DNA of 64,000 nucleotides from Crocinitomicaceae bacterium (GTDB taxonomy: Bacteria; Bacteroidota; Bacteroidia; Flavobacteriales_G; Salibacteraceae). Shown here in pieces: positions 51,947 to 61,849 of this stretch. The position numbers and the translations under genes are program-made. Below the pieces are notes generated by a model. It ran no database searches. It was not told the DNA's origin and worked only from the letters and a program-made list of their open reading frames with translations. Numbering within the stretch: the first letter of the stretch is position 1; each line of letters starts with the position of its first letter. The stretch spans positions 1 to 64,000 of the forward strand of contig PAVO01000028.1 in assembly GCA_002713215.1 (NCBI GenBank), read 5' to 3'.

Positions 51947-54900
51947 TTACTCTGCGGGGTTTACCACCTCTACCCATTCACCGGGATCAAGCGCCTGAAT
52001 GCTTTCGTCGTACATAGGAGCACAGAAAATAGCAGGCTTATAAAACTTGCCTACAAAAGTGGCATTGAGTAATACTTCGAACGTTTTCGATTTCCCTCTT
52101 CCCAGGTTAAAATAAGTAAGCACCCGGTCATCCCTTATGTCGCGGTATACGTAGTTTGCAGCAGTTGGAGTTGATTCACCAACCCGTGTATTAATAATCT
52201 GCCATCCCGAAGGAAATAACTGACTAAGAGCAACTTCCTTGTACTGACCGCGCGGACCAGTATGACCTATGGTAACAATCGCCTTAAAATCAGTTCCCTG
52301 GTCCAGACGGGTAACGGTAAGTGGGTTTCCCTTTAAATCCTGATAGGTAACCCGCATGGTCATGTTTTTTCTACTTGCTGGGTCGTTCATTTCTACCGGA
52401 ATACCGGAGCTCGCTATACTGGCAAAAATGGCTTGGTCATTCTTGTTTTTTACTACAACATTGCCCGATTCAAGATGATCTTTATCTACTTCAATCTGGT
52501 AAATCGGCTGATCCGTATCAATTGATCTCTTTTCTCCGTTAACCGTTGCTTCAAATGCAAAGTTGGCAGAAGCATCGTTGCCTCCTATAAATTTTGAAAT
52601 AGCAAGCAGGGAATAAGCCCTTGTTTGTGTGCTATGCCATCCAATATTCAATTCTTTCGCAATATTATTCAACAAGGCTGTACCATTTTCCATATCCCTG
52701 GTGTAGGACATGGTTTCCAAAATCATAGCCATGTCCCTTACGTGAGAACCATAACTGTACCCCATATCCCGATATGGACTCACCGAATAGGTACGATTAC
52801 AAAGGCCTTTGGCTACGTCATCCCTACCCATAATGGCGTAGGCCGCTGCAAGCCTCCAGGCTGCAGCATCACTAAGGTTGTTGTCAATTCTCAACCGGTT
52901 CATGGCTCCAACTTCAGCATTGTCGCTCAGTGCCAGGGTATACAATCGATAGGCCTGGGTCAAATCTCCACCGTACCTGCCATATTCATTGTATCGGTTC
53001 CGATCCCAGCTAGTAGCTCTTTCTTTTTGAAATTTAAGCCAGGACTGTAACATGCCTGGAGGAAGGTCATAGCCTTTGTTTTTAGCTTCTATCATAAAAT
53101 GCCCGGCATAGTTGGTTCCCCATTCAGAAATGTAGGTATGATGACCGGGCCAGTATGTGAATGCACCGGATACCACCTGAAAGCTTTGTAAGCGATTTAA
53201 GCCGGCAATCACATTCTTTTCTATTTCTTCTTTTTGATCATCCCTCAAAGGAATCAGTGAGTTTAAAAACAACTGAGGAAACACGCCGGAAGTGGTTTGC
53301 TCTATACAACCGTGTGGGTATCGGATCAGGTAACCCAGGTGTTTTTCCAGGTTTAAATCGGGCAATTTTGATACCTGAAGCGTAATTTTATTGGTACCCT
53401 TTATTCCCATCGCTTTATAACCATAATCCCATACTTCTGCCGGGTTAATGGATTTAAGTGTAGAACTGGTAATCTCTGGATTCGCAGGACGAACCAACAA
53501 TTCCACCTCTTCGTAAGCATTTTCTTTACCCGAGGAAACCGTGACTTTAAACTTTGCAACTCCTAGTTTTCGGGCCACATCAAATTCAAAATAGGTTGTT
53601 TTTTCAGCTGCTTTGGTAAACGAAACCGTTTGCTGAGTAGATCCAATGCACTTTAAAAGGTCATTACTTTCCACTTTTACCTTGACATTTTTTAGGTTGT
53701 CACTCATGGTAATTACATTAATCGGCACTTTAATTTTCTCGGAAGGCCCAAGCACCCTCGGTAGGGTAGAGAGAACCATAAGTGGTTTTTTAACTTGAAT
53801 CTCTTTCTCTCCAGAACCATAAGCACCTTCGTAACCCGCTACAACCATAACCCGCACTGCCCCAATGTAATTGGGGATATGCACCGAATGCTTGTTTACA
53901 TCACCAGCATCAAGGAAGAAGGGACCGAGGTAGCTCACAACGGGTTTAAATCGATTGGCTTTTGCATCTTCCTTAAAGATCAATCCCTGGTCTCCACCGA
54001 TCGCCAATAACGAGTTCATCTTACCGGTTTGCGCATTCATGACGTATTTGTACATGTCCCAGGTTCTAATTTTTAGCGCTTCTTTCGAATAAAAAGTTCC
54101 CCAGGGATTTGGTGTTTTAAATCGGGTTAAAGAAAGTAGCCCTTCGTCAACAACTGCCAGGGAATAGGCCATCTTTTTACCGTCCTTTTCGCTCACCTTC
54201 ACTTCAAACGTTTTTTCAGGCTGGAGTACATCAGGGCAATTTATTTTCGGATTTAGTCGCGTGTTCGGGTCGTTTATCAATACCGGTATAACTCCGTACA
54301 TCCTTATAGGTAAAGAGTTTTCCGTTTGTCCATGGGGTTGAATCAATACAGCATTTACATACACGTTAGGAGCCATTTCGCTGGTAGCTTCAATGGAGAA
54401 TTGAGTGCTTCCGGACTCAGCATCAACCCAGAACTGATCCAAAATCTTGTCTCCTTTTTCTACGGTTATATAAGCCTTGCCAATTCCACCGGAAGGAATG
54501 GTGACGTTTACCTTTTCACCAACATTATATTCAGATTTGTCCGTTTCCAGGTTTAGCATTGAAGCCGCTTCTGTTCCGGCACCAGAACCATCGTTGTACC
54601 AGTTTTTGTAGCTGGTGTAGAAGATTTGCGAAGCACTATGTCCTGATTTGGTGTCTCTTACCAGAATTAGATAGCGACCCCATGTTGGTTTTGGAAAGGT
54701 CAGGTTAAATACTCCTTTTCCATTGTCAACAGTATAGTTACTGCTCGAAATCAGGTCGGATGAATTTCTGTTGATGTAGCGTGTTATTTCACTCGATCCA
54801 CTGCTTTCCCACCACCAGTTCCAGCTCATTTTATATACCTCAACTTTTACGGTACGGGTAATCGGTTTGCCATCGTCACTTAAACAGGCAAGGGAAACGC

Positions 54901-57466
54901 CGTGTTCATTCTCGGAATCCAACGCCGTTCTCCAATTGGTTCCTCCATCCATTTTTAGACCCACGTAACTGTTGTAAGGCGAATATTTACGATTTAGAAA
55001 ATCCTGGCTAAAATCGCCTCCCTGTTCAAATACCTTGGTTCGGAAGGTCATTTTAAGCATGCCGGGTGCTGAGGAAGGTTTTTTCCACGGAAACTGAAGT
55101 TTAACATCCCCTTCTGCATTGGTCTTCCCTTCCGCCAGAATTGGATCATTGAAATAGAATGATTTGGAACGATCATCAAACTGGTAATTGTCATAACCTT
55201 TAAAGACGGTTTTCATGTTGCTAACCTCCATTTCAACTTTTGCCTTTAAACCCGCTCCGGGAGAACCGTAAAGCCATTTTGCATTTAAAGTAGAGGCAAT
55301 AAGCTTATCCGATTTTATGACTTCGGGAAAATCAAATCCAATTTTGATTCGATTGGGTTTGATGGTTTCAATTTTTAAGGATTTTCCAAATTCCGAATTT
55401 CCTACAATGGCTTTAACCCTCCAGTTACCGGTTTTATCTTCTTGTTTGGTTTTAAATTTGAAACTATACAACCCTTTTACACCGGAACTTTTAACCCGTT
55501 TTTCGTAAAGCTTGCCCATCGGATCGTATAATTCCATAATGATGGGATGGTTCTCCGGAATGGTGTTTTGTTTGTCCTCTAACATAAAGGACAGGAACAG
55601 GGTGTCACCCGGACGCCATACACCACGTTCTCCGTAGATAAACCCTTTAACTCCCTTTTTAATACTCGATCCGCCCACGTCGTATAAGCTCACTGATAGT
55701 GCAGAACCATTATCTACCCGTAAGTAGCCACGTTGATTTCCTTTTTTGGCAACCAGCAGATATGGTTTTCCATCGGTTTTAAGGTTAAGAACCCCGTCGC
55801 TATTGGTGCTTCCCATTCCAATAATTTGATTTTGGTAATTGAAGGCTTCAACGTCAATTCCACTTAAAGATTCCGTATTTCTAAGGTCCGTGATAATAAC
55901 ATTGTAATTGTTGTCGGCTCCTTCCTTGGCTATGATTCCGAAATTACTGGAGAAGATATTGGCACTTATTCCTCTGTCGTAGTACTTATAGTATGAAGGT
56001 GAACAAGGATCGTTTCGTTCGCTGTAATTATAACGGCCCTGGTACCAGTTGTTGTCATTGAAATAGCCATTGCCATCATCAAAGTTTAGTTTTCTTCGTT
56101 TAAACGGTTTTACCTGTTTGCTCGAATCGGCACAGGGGTAGAGGCTCTGGTACATTTCATAAGAAATCATTACCCGGTAAATGGCTCCGGCTTCTGGCTC
56201 CATCAAAGAATTAATATCCAGCGAAAAATTATTCCATACACCGTAGTCCAGGGCTTCATCCGAAACCAGGTCTATTACGTCGTCATAAACAATTCTTCCA
56301 ACACGGGTTAGTTCTCTTGACCCATTGTAGTTGTTTTCCTGAAAAAACTGATTGACGTTATTTTCATAAATCCGTAGAATTCGAACGTTAACCGCTTTTA
56401 GGTTAATGGCTTTAAAAGGAAATCGAAGTTGCCCGTCAGTAGGCATGATAACCCCTTTACCTAATAATTCCACAGCAGGTCGCTCCAAATTGAATTGTAC
56501 CTGTCGGTCATAACTACTTTGCAGCTGATTGCCACTGGTATTTCGAATGGTATTTTCTACCTGAATAATTTCTACGCTGCTGAGGTTTTGAATGGGGTAG
56601 GCTTTTATCTCATTTTTGTTTACCTCTAACCTTAGCTTTTTGCCCGACTTTAGATGAACAAGCCCGGTCAGATCTTGTTTTGGATCTACCGGGTCGGAAA
56701 ATTGAATTGAAAAATACAGCCCTGGCTTGCGAACCGTATTAATTTGAACCAAGGTAAATTCTCCCAACGGAGGGATACGAATTTCCTTTTGATCTTCTGA
56801 TTCAGACCCAATGTTCTCTCCGTTCCAAACCAGGTTTACGAAACTTTCTTCCTCACCTCGGGTCACTCCAACCACGGTGAACTTATGTGTTTTACTTCCC
56901 TTGGTATGCTCCCATTTTATGTCCAGGTCTTTTGCGTCCTGTGAGGCCTTTAGGCATGACTCAATTTTGCTGGGATCAGCCACATCACTTGTGCGGAGCG
57001 TTCCAAATAGTTCTTGCACTTCAGGCTTATCAATATCTGTTGTGCTTAGTCCCTCGAATGAGACAAACAGGCTTTGATTGATTACTATGAACCCAAATTC
57101 CAGCATTTTAAATTTGGAAGGAACTTCAATGAGTTTACCCAATTCAAAATTGACCACAAAGCTTTCGCCCGATGGCAGATTATTAAATGGCCGGAATTCT
57201 ATCGTTTGTGCATCTACCCAGTAGGCTTGTCCTTCAATCTCGGGGCTAAATTGAAATAATTCATCGGTAATTGGGTTTCCGGGATTGGCATTAGCATTGG
57301 GCTCGAGCAACACAACTTTAATGGTCGATTGGTTAGAAATAACCCCTGAACTGAATGCATTTACATAGGAGCTAAACCCCGGGTCAACCACTATTTTGGA
57401 TACATCTTTTTGGCCACAACCAATTATTAGAAAAGAAAGAACAAGAATGGAAATGAAATGCCTCAT
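51947..57466 (-). CDS. Bacterial alpha-2-macroglobulin lipoprotein
   Basis: An 1839-aa periplasmic lipoprotein (lipobox LIIGCGQKD) that traps attacking proteases. Macroglobulin-like domains fill about residues 120-1300, including the conserved KGVKGFIYGERGVWRPGDTL. The reactive thioester is intact: Cys1387 to Gln1390 in GCIEQTTSG, followed by an alpha-helical toroid (GRYGGDLTQAYRLYTLALSD) and a C-terminal receptor-like domain. Bacterial family members pair with PbpC to guard the cell wall after damage; here pbpC follows by 32 nt. No frameshift is seen along its length. Confidence 0.95.
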   Translation of the reverse strand: MRHFISILVLSFLIIGCGQKDVSKIVVDPGFSSYVNAFSSGVISNQSTIKVVLLEPNANANPGNPITDELFQFSPEIEGQAYWVDAQTIEFRPFNNLPSGESFVVNFELGKLIEVPSKFKMLEFGFIVINQSLFVSFEGLSTTDIDKPEVQELFGTLRTSDVADPSKIESCLKASQDAKDLDIKWEHTKGSKTHKFTVVGVTRGEEESFVNLVWNGENIGSESEDQKEIRIPPLGEFTLVQINTVRKPGLYFSIQFSDPVDPKQDLTGLVHLKSGKKLRLEVNKNEIKAYPIQNLSSVEIIQVENTIRNTSGNQLQSSYDRQVQFNLERPAVELLGKGVIMPTDGQLRFPFKAINLKAVNVRILRIYENNVNQFFQENNYNGSRELTRVGRIVYDDVIDLVSDEALDYGVWNNFSLDINSLMEPEAGAIYRVMISYEMYQSLYPCADSSKQVKPFKRRKLNFDDGNGYFNDNNWYQGRYNYSERNDPCSPSYYKYYDRGISANIFSSNFGIIAKEGADNNYNVIITDLRNTESLSGIDVEAFNYQNQIIGMGSTNSDGVLNLKTDGKPYLLVAKKGNQRGYLRVDNGSALSVSLYDVGGSSIKKGVKGFIYGERGVWRPGDTLFLSFMLEDKQNTIPENHPIIMELYDPMGKLYEKRVKSSGVKGLYSFKFKTKQEDKTGNWRVKAIVGNSEFGKSLKIETIKPNRIKIGFDFPEVIKSDKLIASTLNAKWLYGSPGAGLKAKVEMEVSNMKTVFKGYDNYQFDDRSKSFYFNDPILAEGKTNAEGDVKLQFPWKKPSSAPGMLKMTFRTKVFEQGGDFSQDFLNRKYSPYNSYVGLKMDGGTNWRTALDSENEHGVSLACLSDDGKPITRTVKVEVYKMSWNWWWESSGSSEITRYINRNSSDLISSSNYTVDNGKGVFNLTFPKPTWGRYLILVRDTKSGHSASQIFYTSYKNWYNDGSGAGTEAASMLNLETDKSEYNVGEKVNVTIPSGGIGKAYITVEKGDKILDQFWVDAESGSTQFSIEATSEMAPNVYVNAVLIQPHGQTENSLPIRMYGVIPVLINDPNTRLNPKINCPDVLQPEKTFEVKVSEKDGKKMAYSLAVVDEGLLSLTRFKTPNPWGTFYSKEALKIRTWDMYKYVMNAQTGKMNSLLAIGGDQGLIFKEDAKANRFKPVVSYLGPFFLDAGDVNKHSVHIPNYIGAVRVMVVAGYEGAYGSGEKEIQVKKPLMVLSTLPRVLGPSEKIKVPINVITMSDNLKNVKVKVESNDLLKCIGSTQQTVSFTKAAEKTTYFEFDVARKLGVAKFKVTVSSGKENAYEEVELLVRPANPEITSSTLKSINPAEVWDYGYKAMGIKGTNKITLQVSKLPDLNLEKHLGYLIRYPHGCIEQTTSGVFPQLFLNSLIPLRDDQKEEIEKNVIAGLNRLQSFQVVSGAFTYWPGHHTYISEWGTNYAGHFMIEAKNKGYDLPPGMLQSWLKFQKERATSWDRNRYNEYGRYGGDLTQAYRLYTLALSDNAEVGAMNRLRIDNNLSDAAAWRLAAAYAIMGRDDVAKGLCNRTYSVSPYRDMGYSYGSHVRDMAMILETMSYTRDMENGTALLNNIAKELNIGWHSTQTRAYSLLAISKFIGGNDASANFAFEATVNGEKRSIDTDQPIYQIEVDKDHLESGNVVVKNKNDQAIFASIASSGIPVEMNDPASRKNMTMRVTYQDLKGNPLTVTRLDQGTDFKAIVTIGHTGPRGQYKEVALSQLFPSGWQIINTRVGESTPTAANYVYRDIRDDRVLTYFNLGRGKSKTFEVLLNATFVGKFYKPAIFCAPMYDESIQALDPGEWVEVVNPAE

Positions 57467-57674
57467 AGTGATAAAAATTAATAATGGTTGCCGGTGATGT
57501 ACCAGTTAAAAGTTAAGCTACCGAAATTAAAAAAAATGAATGGGGTAGAAGTTCTCCTTTACCAATTTAATAAAAGCCAACGGAGTAAGCGACACTTTAA
57601 TTGTTGATTCAATTGGAAATAAAATGAGTATTTTTAGACAAGTGTATTTTGGTTAGAAAAGTATTCTGTTAACA

Positions 57675-58076
57675 ATGATGTCAATTGCTACGTCCTTATT
57701 TCCCTATGGAGTTCAATACAATCCCTTTATGGTTTTGTTTGGTTTTATCCTGTTGGTATTGATAATCTATTATATGATAAGGCAAAGAAGAAAGGTCAGG
57801 AATGGGACGGTACCTGAAGGTCAACTGCAACCAGCCAACTTAGTTTTTAGTGAAACCGATGTCCTCGGTCTCCAAAAACCAACGATGGATACACTGGTTT
57901 CGGATAAACCTGGAATTAAAAATCCCAGGTTGGTGTTTTCTATGCTGATACTAATATTGCTGACTCTACTTGCCGGGTTTACCATTAAGTTCAACATTCT
58001 GGATTCAGTGGAAGGTGATAACACCTACAACGAATGGTATACACCAGAAATAAAACAGGGCAAGAAAGCCAAGTAG
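57675..58076 (+). CDS. Small membrane protein with two TM segments
   Basis: A 133-aa protein with hydrophobic segments near 18-36 (FMVLFGFILLVLIIYYMI) and 84-105 (LVFSMLILILLTLLAGFTIK), separated by a basic and then polar linker. No domain recognised. It is divergent from the alpha-2-macroglobulin gene and stands alone before the sulfatase. A second ATG one codon later at 57678 is equally possible. Confidence 0.55.
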   Translation: MMSIATSLFPYGVQYNPFMVLFGFILLVLIIYYMIRQRRKVRNGTVPEGQLQPANLVFSETDVLGLQKPTMDTLVSDKPGIKNPRLVFSMLILILLTLLAGFTIKFNILDSVEGDNTYNEWYTPEIKQGKKAK

Positions 58077-58115
58077 AAGAAACCTGACAATAATTGAGTT
58101 ACTTAATCGTGGTGT

Positions 58116-59696
58116 TTAATATTTTGCAGGACAATAAGTATTGCCCCAGTTTCTATTCTTCAGATTTGCTCCAAGTTGATTGTAGATGCCATTTAGATTG
58201 CTAAACGCTGCTGAGTCAATCGGACTTGGATATTTGCCCGATGGCCCTTCGGGAACCTTTGGAATAACAATTCCATTTCCAGGTCCGTTTACAATAGATG
58301 TTAACCAAGGTGTATCTCCTTTTTGATAAGTAACCTGGAAACTTTTGTTGGCAACAAATGCGCTGTTGCAGAATTGAGAATAAACATAGTCTCGTATGGG
58401 GTTATTCAGGCTATCCGTTCCATTCGTTATGTTTTGTAAGAAGGAGAATCCGTCGAGAACATAATTGGAATCATGTGCATTGATCCATTTATCTACCATT
58501 TTTTGTCCGTCTGACAATTCTACCATGGTTGTGAAAACATCACTAAAATCGGCAAGCTCGTTATACTCAATGTTTGAGTCTATGTGATTCGGCCATTTTA
58601 CGATAAATGGCACCCGGCTTCCATAATAATCTAAGGTACCTTTGCCTCCCTGCAAAATTCTATCTTCATAAAGGGTATAGTAATTGTTTTCCGTTCCATT
58701 ATCGCCCGCAATAATTACAATGGTGTTGGTATCTAATCCCGAATCACTTAACGCTTGAAGCACATTACCAATAAGCGTGTCAACAATATTCATTCGTGTA
58801 GCCCAATTTTCGGCCTTACTCATATTAGTATCTTGTCCTGGAGGCAACGGAACAATTTTGCCATTTCCGTAGTTCGGTGAATAAGAGTCATGAATGAGGC
58901 CCAGGCAATAATGCAGGTAGAAGGGTTCGTTCGATTTAGCATTTTTAATGTAATTCACCATCCATTCGTTGAGTTGGTAAGGAAAGTATTTGCCATTCAT
59001 TTGCGGCGGATAATAATCTACCATCGCCCCAAGCAATGCTGTGCTGTCAGGACCAAAAGTGAGATCAAACCCACAGTGTTGCAGGTGTTCCCTTTGCTGC
59101 TTTACGTTGTGATCCACCCTTGATATCATTGTATCCAATACCGTATTAGGTCTGCCATAGCGCATATTCCACTTGCCTCCAAAAGCTGTCTTATAACCTT
59201 GCTGTTTCAGGACTTTTGGATAGCACAGGTTTGCGTTGGTGTCTAAAAAACCAACACTTGTATCCGTCGCAGGAAACTTGGTTGGATAAGGATAGGCAGG
59301 ATAAATCATATTGTTTCTAAAGGTGTAGCGGCCGGTCATAAGTTCGGCTCTGGAAGTAGCACAAAGAGGTGTTGCATACATGTTGTTAAAACGAACACCC
59401 TGAGAAGCAACCAAGTCCATGTTTGGTGTTGTATAGCTTCCTGGTTTTGGATCCTTCGGATTTGAAAAAACGTAGCCCACCTTGCTATCTTTATTTTTAG
59501 AATAGAGTGGAGTGGAAATCATTCCCAAATCATCAATAAGGATAAATACAATATTGGGTTTGGTGGGTGTTGTTACAGTATCCGAATTATTTTCAACGCG
59601 CTTTTCTTGATTTGAACAGGATTGGCTCAACAGACCAATGGATAAAATCAGTAAACAGGTGATTCCTTGTATGGAAAATATTTTTTTATGATTCAT
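58116..59696 (-). CDS. Sulfatase-family lipoprotein, formylglycine motif C-A-T-S-R
   Basis: A 526-aa lipoprotein from ATG 59696 (lipobox SQSC, Cys27). Sulfatase core: IDDLG with metal ligands Asp55-Asp56, the maturation site Cys112-A-T-S-Arg116 followed by AELMTGRY, GGKWNMRYG, and AGDNGTENN. Sulfatases hydrolyse sulfate esters of glycans or small molecules. The usual signature is C-x-P/A-S-R; here position +2 is Thr, so activation by formylglycine-generating enzyme is uncertain. No such enzyme is in the window. Other members of the alkaline-phosphatase superfamily are possible. Confidence 0.85.
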   Translation of the reverse strand: MNHKKIFSIQGITCLLILSIGLLSQSCSNQEKRVENNSDTVTTPTKPNIVFILIDDLGMISTPLYSKNKDSKVGYVFSNPKDPKPGSYTTPNMDLVASQGVRFNNMYATPLCATSRAELMTGRYTFRNNMIYPAYPYPTKFPATDTSVGFLDTNANLCYPKVLKQQGYKTAFGGKWNMRYGRPNTVLDTMISRVDHNVKQQREHLQHCGFDLTFGPDSTALLGAMVDYYPPQMNGKYFPYQLNEWMVNYIKNAKSNEPFYLHYCLGLIHDSYSPNYGNGKIVPLPPGQDTNMSKAENWATRMNIVDTLIGNVLQALSDSGLDTNTIVIIAGDNGTENNYYTLYEDRILQGGKGTLDYYGSRVPFIVKWPNHIDSNIEYNELADFSDVFTTMVELSDGQKMVDKWINAHDSNYVLDGFSFLQNITNGTDSLNNPIRDYVYSQFCNSAFVANKSFQVTYQKGDTPWLTSIVNGPGNGIVIPKVPEGPSGKYPSPIDSAAFSNLNGIYNQLGANLKNRNWGNTYCPAKY

Positions 59697-59858
59697 AAAG
59701 CAGTACTGTAGTAGTTTGAAAATCAAGTTATTTTGTGCTAAACTAAAAGGAATTTGTACTACAGTCAATGGGGGTAACCCCTCAATTTATGGTTATTGAA
59801 CAACGAGAGGGTTGGTTGTAGTCTTCAAATGCTATTTTAGCCCCCAATTCGATTTACG

Positions 59859-60299
59859 GTGAATATTGAAATAAAGAATTATACTCTACAGGAAATTGAG
59901 TTGTTGATCATACGATTCGAAAAACAAGAATTTTCCAAGGTAGAATGGACGCATGAGGCCCATTTGGTAGTTGCCGTTTGGTATTCCAAAAAGTACAATG
60001 AGGAGGCTGCTCTGAACCTGGTTAGGGATTTTATTACACGACACAATGAGTCTGTAGGCACGCCGAATACAGATGTTGAAGGATACCATGAAACCATAAC
60101 CCGGTTGTGGCTCATGATTGTCCAAAGGTTTTTAAATCAACATTCTAGTTTATCTGTGGCTGACGCCTGTAATAAGTTTATTAATTCCGCAACTGGAAAA
60201 AGTAACTATCCGTTAACTTATTACAGCGAAGAGGTTTTGTTCTCCGTTAAGGCAAGGCACCAATGGGTTGCTCCGGACAAGAAGGCCTGGGAGGGTTGA
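59859..60299 (+). CDS. Conserved His-rich protein of unknown function
   Basis: A 146-aa cytosolic protein with GTG start. Conserved-looking stretches are WTHEAHLVVAVWYSKKY and VGTPNTDVEGYHETITRLWL with three His that could bind metal, followed by LTYYSEEVLFS. I recall similar short proteins in other Bacteroidota without a defined function. A TATTTTAG box (59833-59840) and TTG 18 nt upstream may form its promoter. It leads the VOC and MDR genes and may be in the same operon (57-nt gap). Confidence 0.65.
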   Translation: MNIEIKNYTLQEIELLIIRFEKQEFSKVEWTHEAHLVVAVWYSKKYNEEAALNLVRDFITRHNESVGTPNTDVEGYHETITRLWLMIVQRFLNQHSSLSVADACNKFINSATGKSNYPLTYYSEEVLFSVKARHQWVAPDKKAWEG

Positions 60300-60356
60300 T
60301 TCTAATTCGCAGCATTGTCTACCTTAGCTTTTGCAAATCCATCTAATGCAAAGAAT

Positions 60357-60773
60357 ATGAGTTTAAAGGAGAGTAATCCATTTGTCAATTCTGAATTGAC
60401 AACAATTTTGGTTGTTTCTGACTTAAAGGCATCAAAGTCTTTCTACATTGAAACACTTGGAGCGGATCTTTTTCGTGAGTATGGAGACGATTCGGTTGTT
60501 ATTAAATTTCTTGGGCACTGGATGCTATTGGTTTCTTCTGGTGGACCAACTGAAGACAAACCCAACATAGAGTTTTTACCTCCTCAAAACCGGGAAATGG
60601 TTAGTCGTTCCTTTACTATTCGGGTCGATGACTGTCAAAAGTCTTATGAGATTTTAAATGAAAGAGGAGCAGAGTTTATCACACCACCCGTAACCAATGG
60701 GGCAGAAACCCGATGTTTCTTTTATGATCCCGATGGACATTTATTTGAGATTAGTGAGTACCGGGCTGGATAA
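60357..60773 (+). CDS. VOC-family (glyoxalase-like) protein
   Basis: A 138-aa single-unit VOC protein from ATG 60357; an in-frame TTG at 60315 is less likely. Fold marks are TTILVVSDLKASKSFYIETL at the start, FTIRVDDCQKSYEILNERGA in the middle and FFYDPDGHLFEISEYRAG at the end, with a possible metal-binding Glu in FEISE. The partner or substrate is unknown. Its stop overlaps the ATG of the MDR gene (TAATG), a strong sign of coupled translation. Confidence 0.82.
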   Translation: MSLKESNPFVNSELTTILVVSDLKASKSFYIETLGADLFREYGDDSVVIKFLGHWMLLVSSGGPTEDKPNIEFLPPQNREMVSRSFTIRVDDCQKSYEILNERGAEFITPPVTNGAETRCFFYDPDGHLFEISEYRAG

Positions 60774-61744
60774 TGAAAGCAGTTACTTATCACAAATACG
60801 GCCCACCGGAGGTTCTTACCTTGGGCGAATTAGAGTCTGTAACCCCTAAGGCCAACAAAATTCGAATAAAGATTAGAGCCTGTGCCATTACTGCCGGAGA
60901 TACTGAATTGAGAAGTCCAAAGATTCCGACCCTGGTTTGGTTTATTGTTCGCTTATTTTTTGGAATTTTTAGCCCAAGAATTAAAGTATTGGGGGGATAC
61001 TTGTCGGGTGATGTAGTTGAAGTAGGCGAGGAGGTATCTGAATTTAAGGTAGGTGATTCGGTATTTGGAATTTCAGGTTCAAGCTTCGGAGGTTACGCAG
61101 AATATGTTACATTAAACACTACAGAAGCTTTTATTGCTAAACCCTCTCAATTGCCTTACGACGAGGCCTCTCCCATTGGCCTTGGGCTTGATTCACTTCA
61201 TTTTATTCGAAAACTGAAACTTAAAAGGGGTGAAAAGATCCTTATCAACGGAGCAGGTGGGGGTATAGGAACCTATGCTGTTCAAATTGCGAAGAATATA
61301 GGAGCCCGGGTTACAGTAGTTGATAGTGTAGATAAGTCGCAAATGTTGCATGAAACCGGAGCAGATGAAACAATAGATTACCAAGGTGAAGAAGTTTTTT
61401 CTCGAGGGATTAAATACGATGCGATTTTTGATGTGGTGGGAACCATTTCTAAATGGCAATGCCTGAAAGCATTAAATTCCGGTGGGCGATATGTTTCTGC
61501 AATACCGTCTCTTTCTTACTTGTTTTGGACTGTATGGCCAAGATGGGTTGGTAACAAAAAAATCATGACCGGATTGGCGAGCCCCGGTAAAGAAGACCTG
61601 ATTCATTTGAGAGATTTGGTTGAGTCGGGAAAATTGAAAACGATTATTGATAGGCGATATACAATGGACCAGTTGGTGGAAGCACACCACTACATTGAAA
61701 GTGGAAAGAAGAAAGGAAATATCGTGATGATTGTTCCCGAGTAA
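60773..61744 (+). CDS. Zinc-free MDR oxidoreductase (quinone oxidoreductase-like)
   Basis: A 323-aa medium-chain dehydrogenase/reductase: GroES-like N-terminal part (VTYHKYGPPEVLTLGELESV, GDVVEVGEEVSEFKVGDSVF), Rossmann loop INGAGGGIGTYAVQIAK (about 159-175) and a C-terminal IVMIVPE strand. The structural zinc Cys cluster of alcohol dehydrogenases is absent, so it is a quinone-oxidoreductase or enoyl-reductase-like MDR using NADPH. It is coupled to the VOC protein, which may handle the same reactive carbonyl. Confidence 0.88.
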   Translation: MKAVTYHKYGPPEVLTLGELESVTPKANKIRIKIRACAITAGDTELRSPKIPTLVWFIVRLFFGIFSPRIKVLGGYLSGDVVEVGEEVSEFKVGDSVFGISGSSFGGYAEYVTLNTTEAFIAKPSQLPYDEASPIGLGLDSLHFIRKLKLKRGEKILINGAGGGIGTYAVQIAKNIGARVTVVDSVDKSQMLHETGADETIDYQGEEVFSRGIKYDAIFDVVGTISKWQCLKALNSGGRYVSAIPSLSYLFWTVWPRWVGNKKIMTGLASPGKEDLIHLRDLVESGKLKTIIDRRYTMDQLVEAHHYIESGKKKGNIVMIVPE

Positions 61745-61849
61745 CTCAAAATTCTGGGCACTCGATGTTTCAGTTGAACTCTGTAAGTGAATGTTTTAAA
61801 GATTCATTTAAGCTCAAATATCATTAAATTTTATATTATTGTTACCCCA

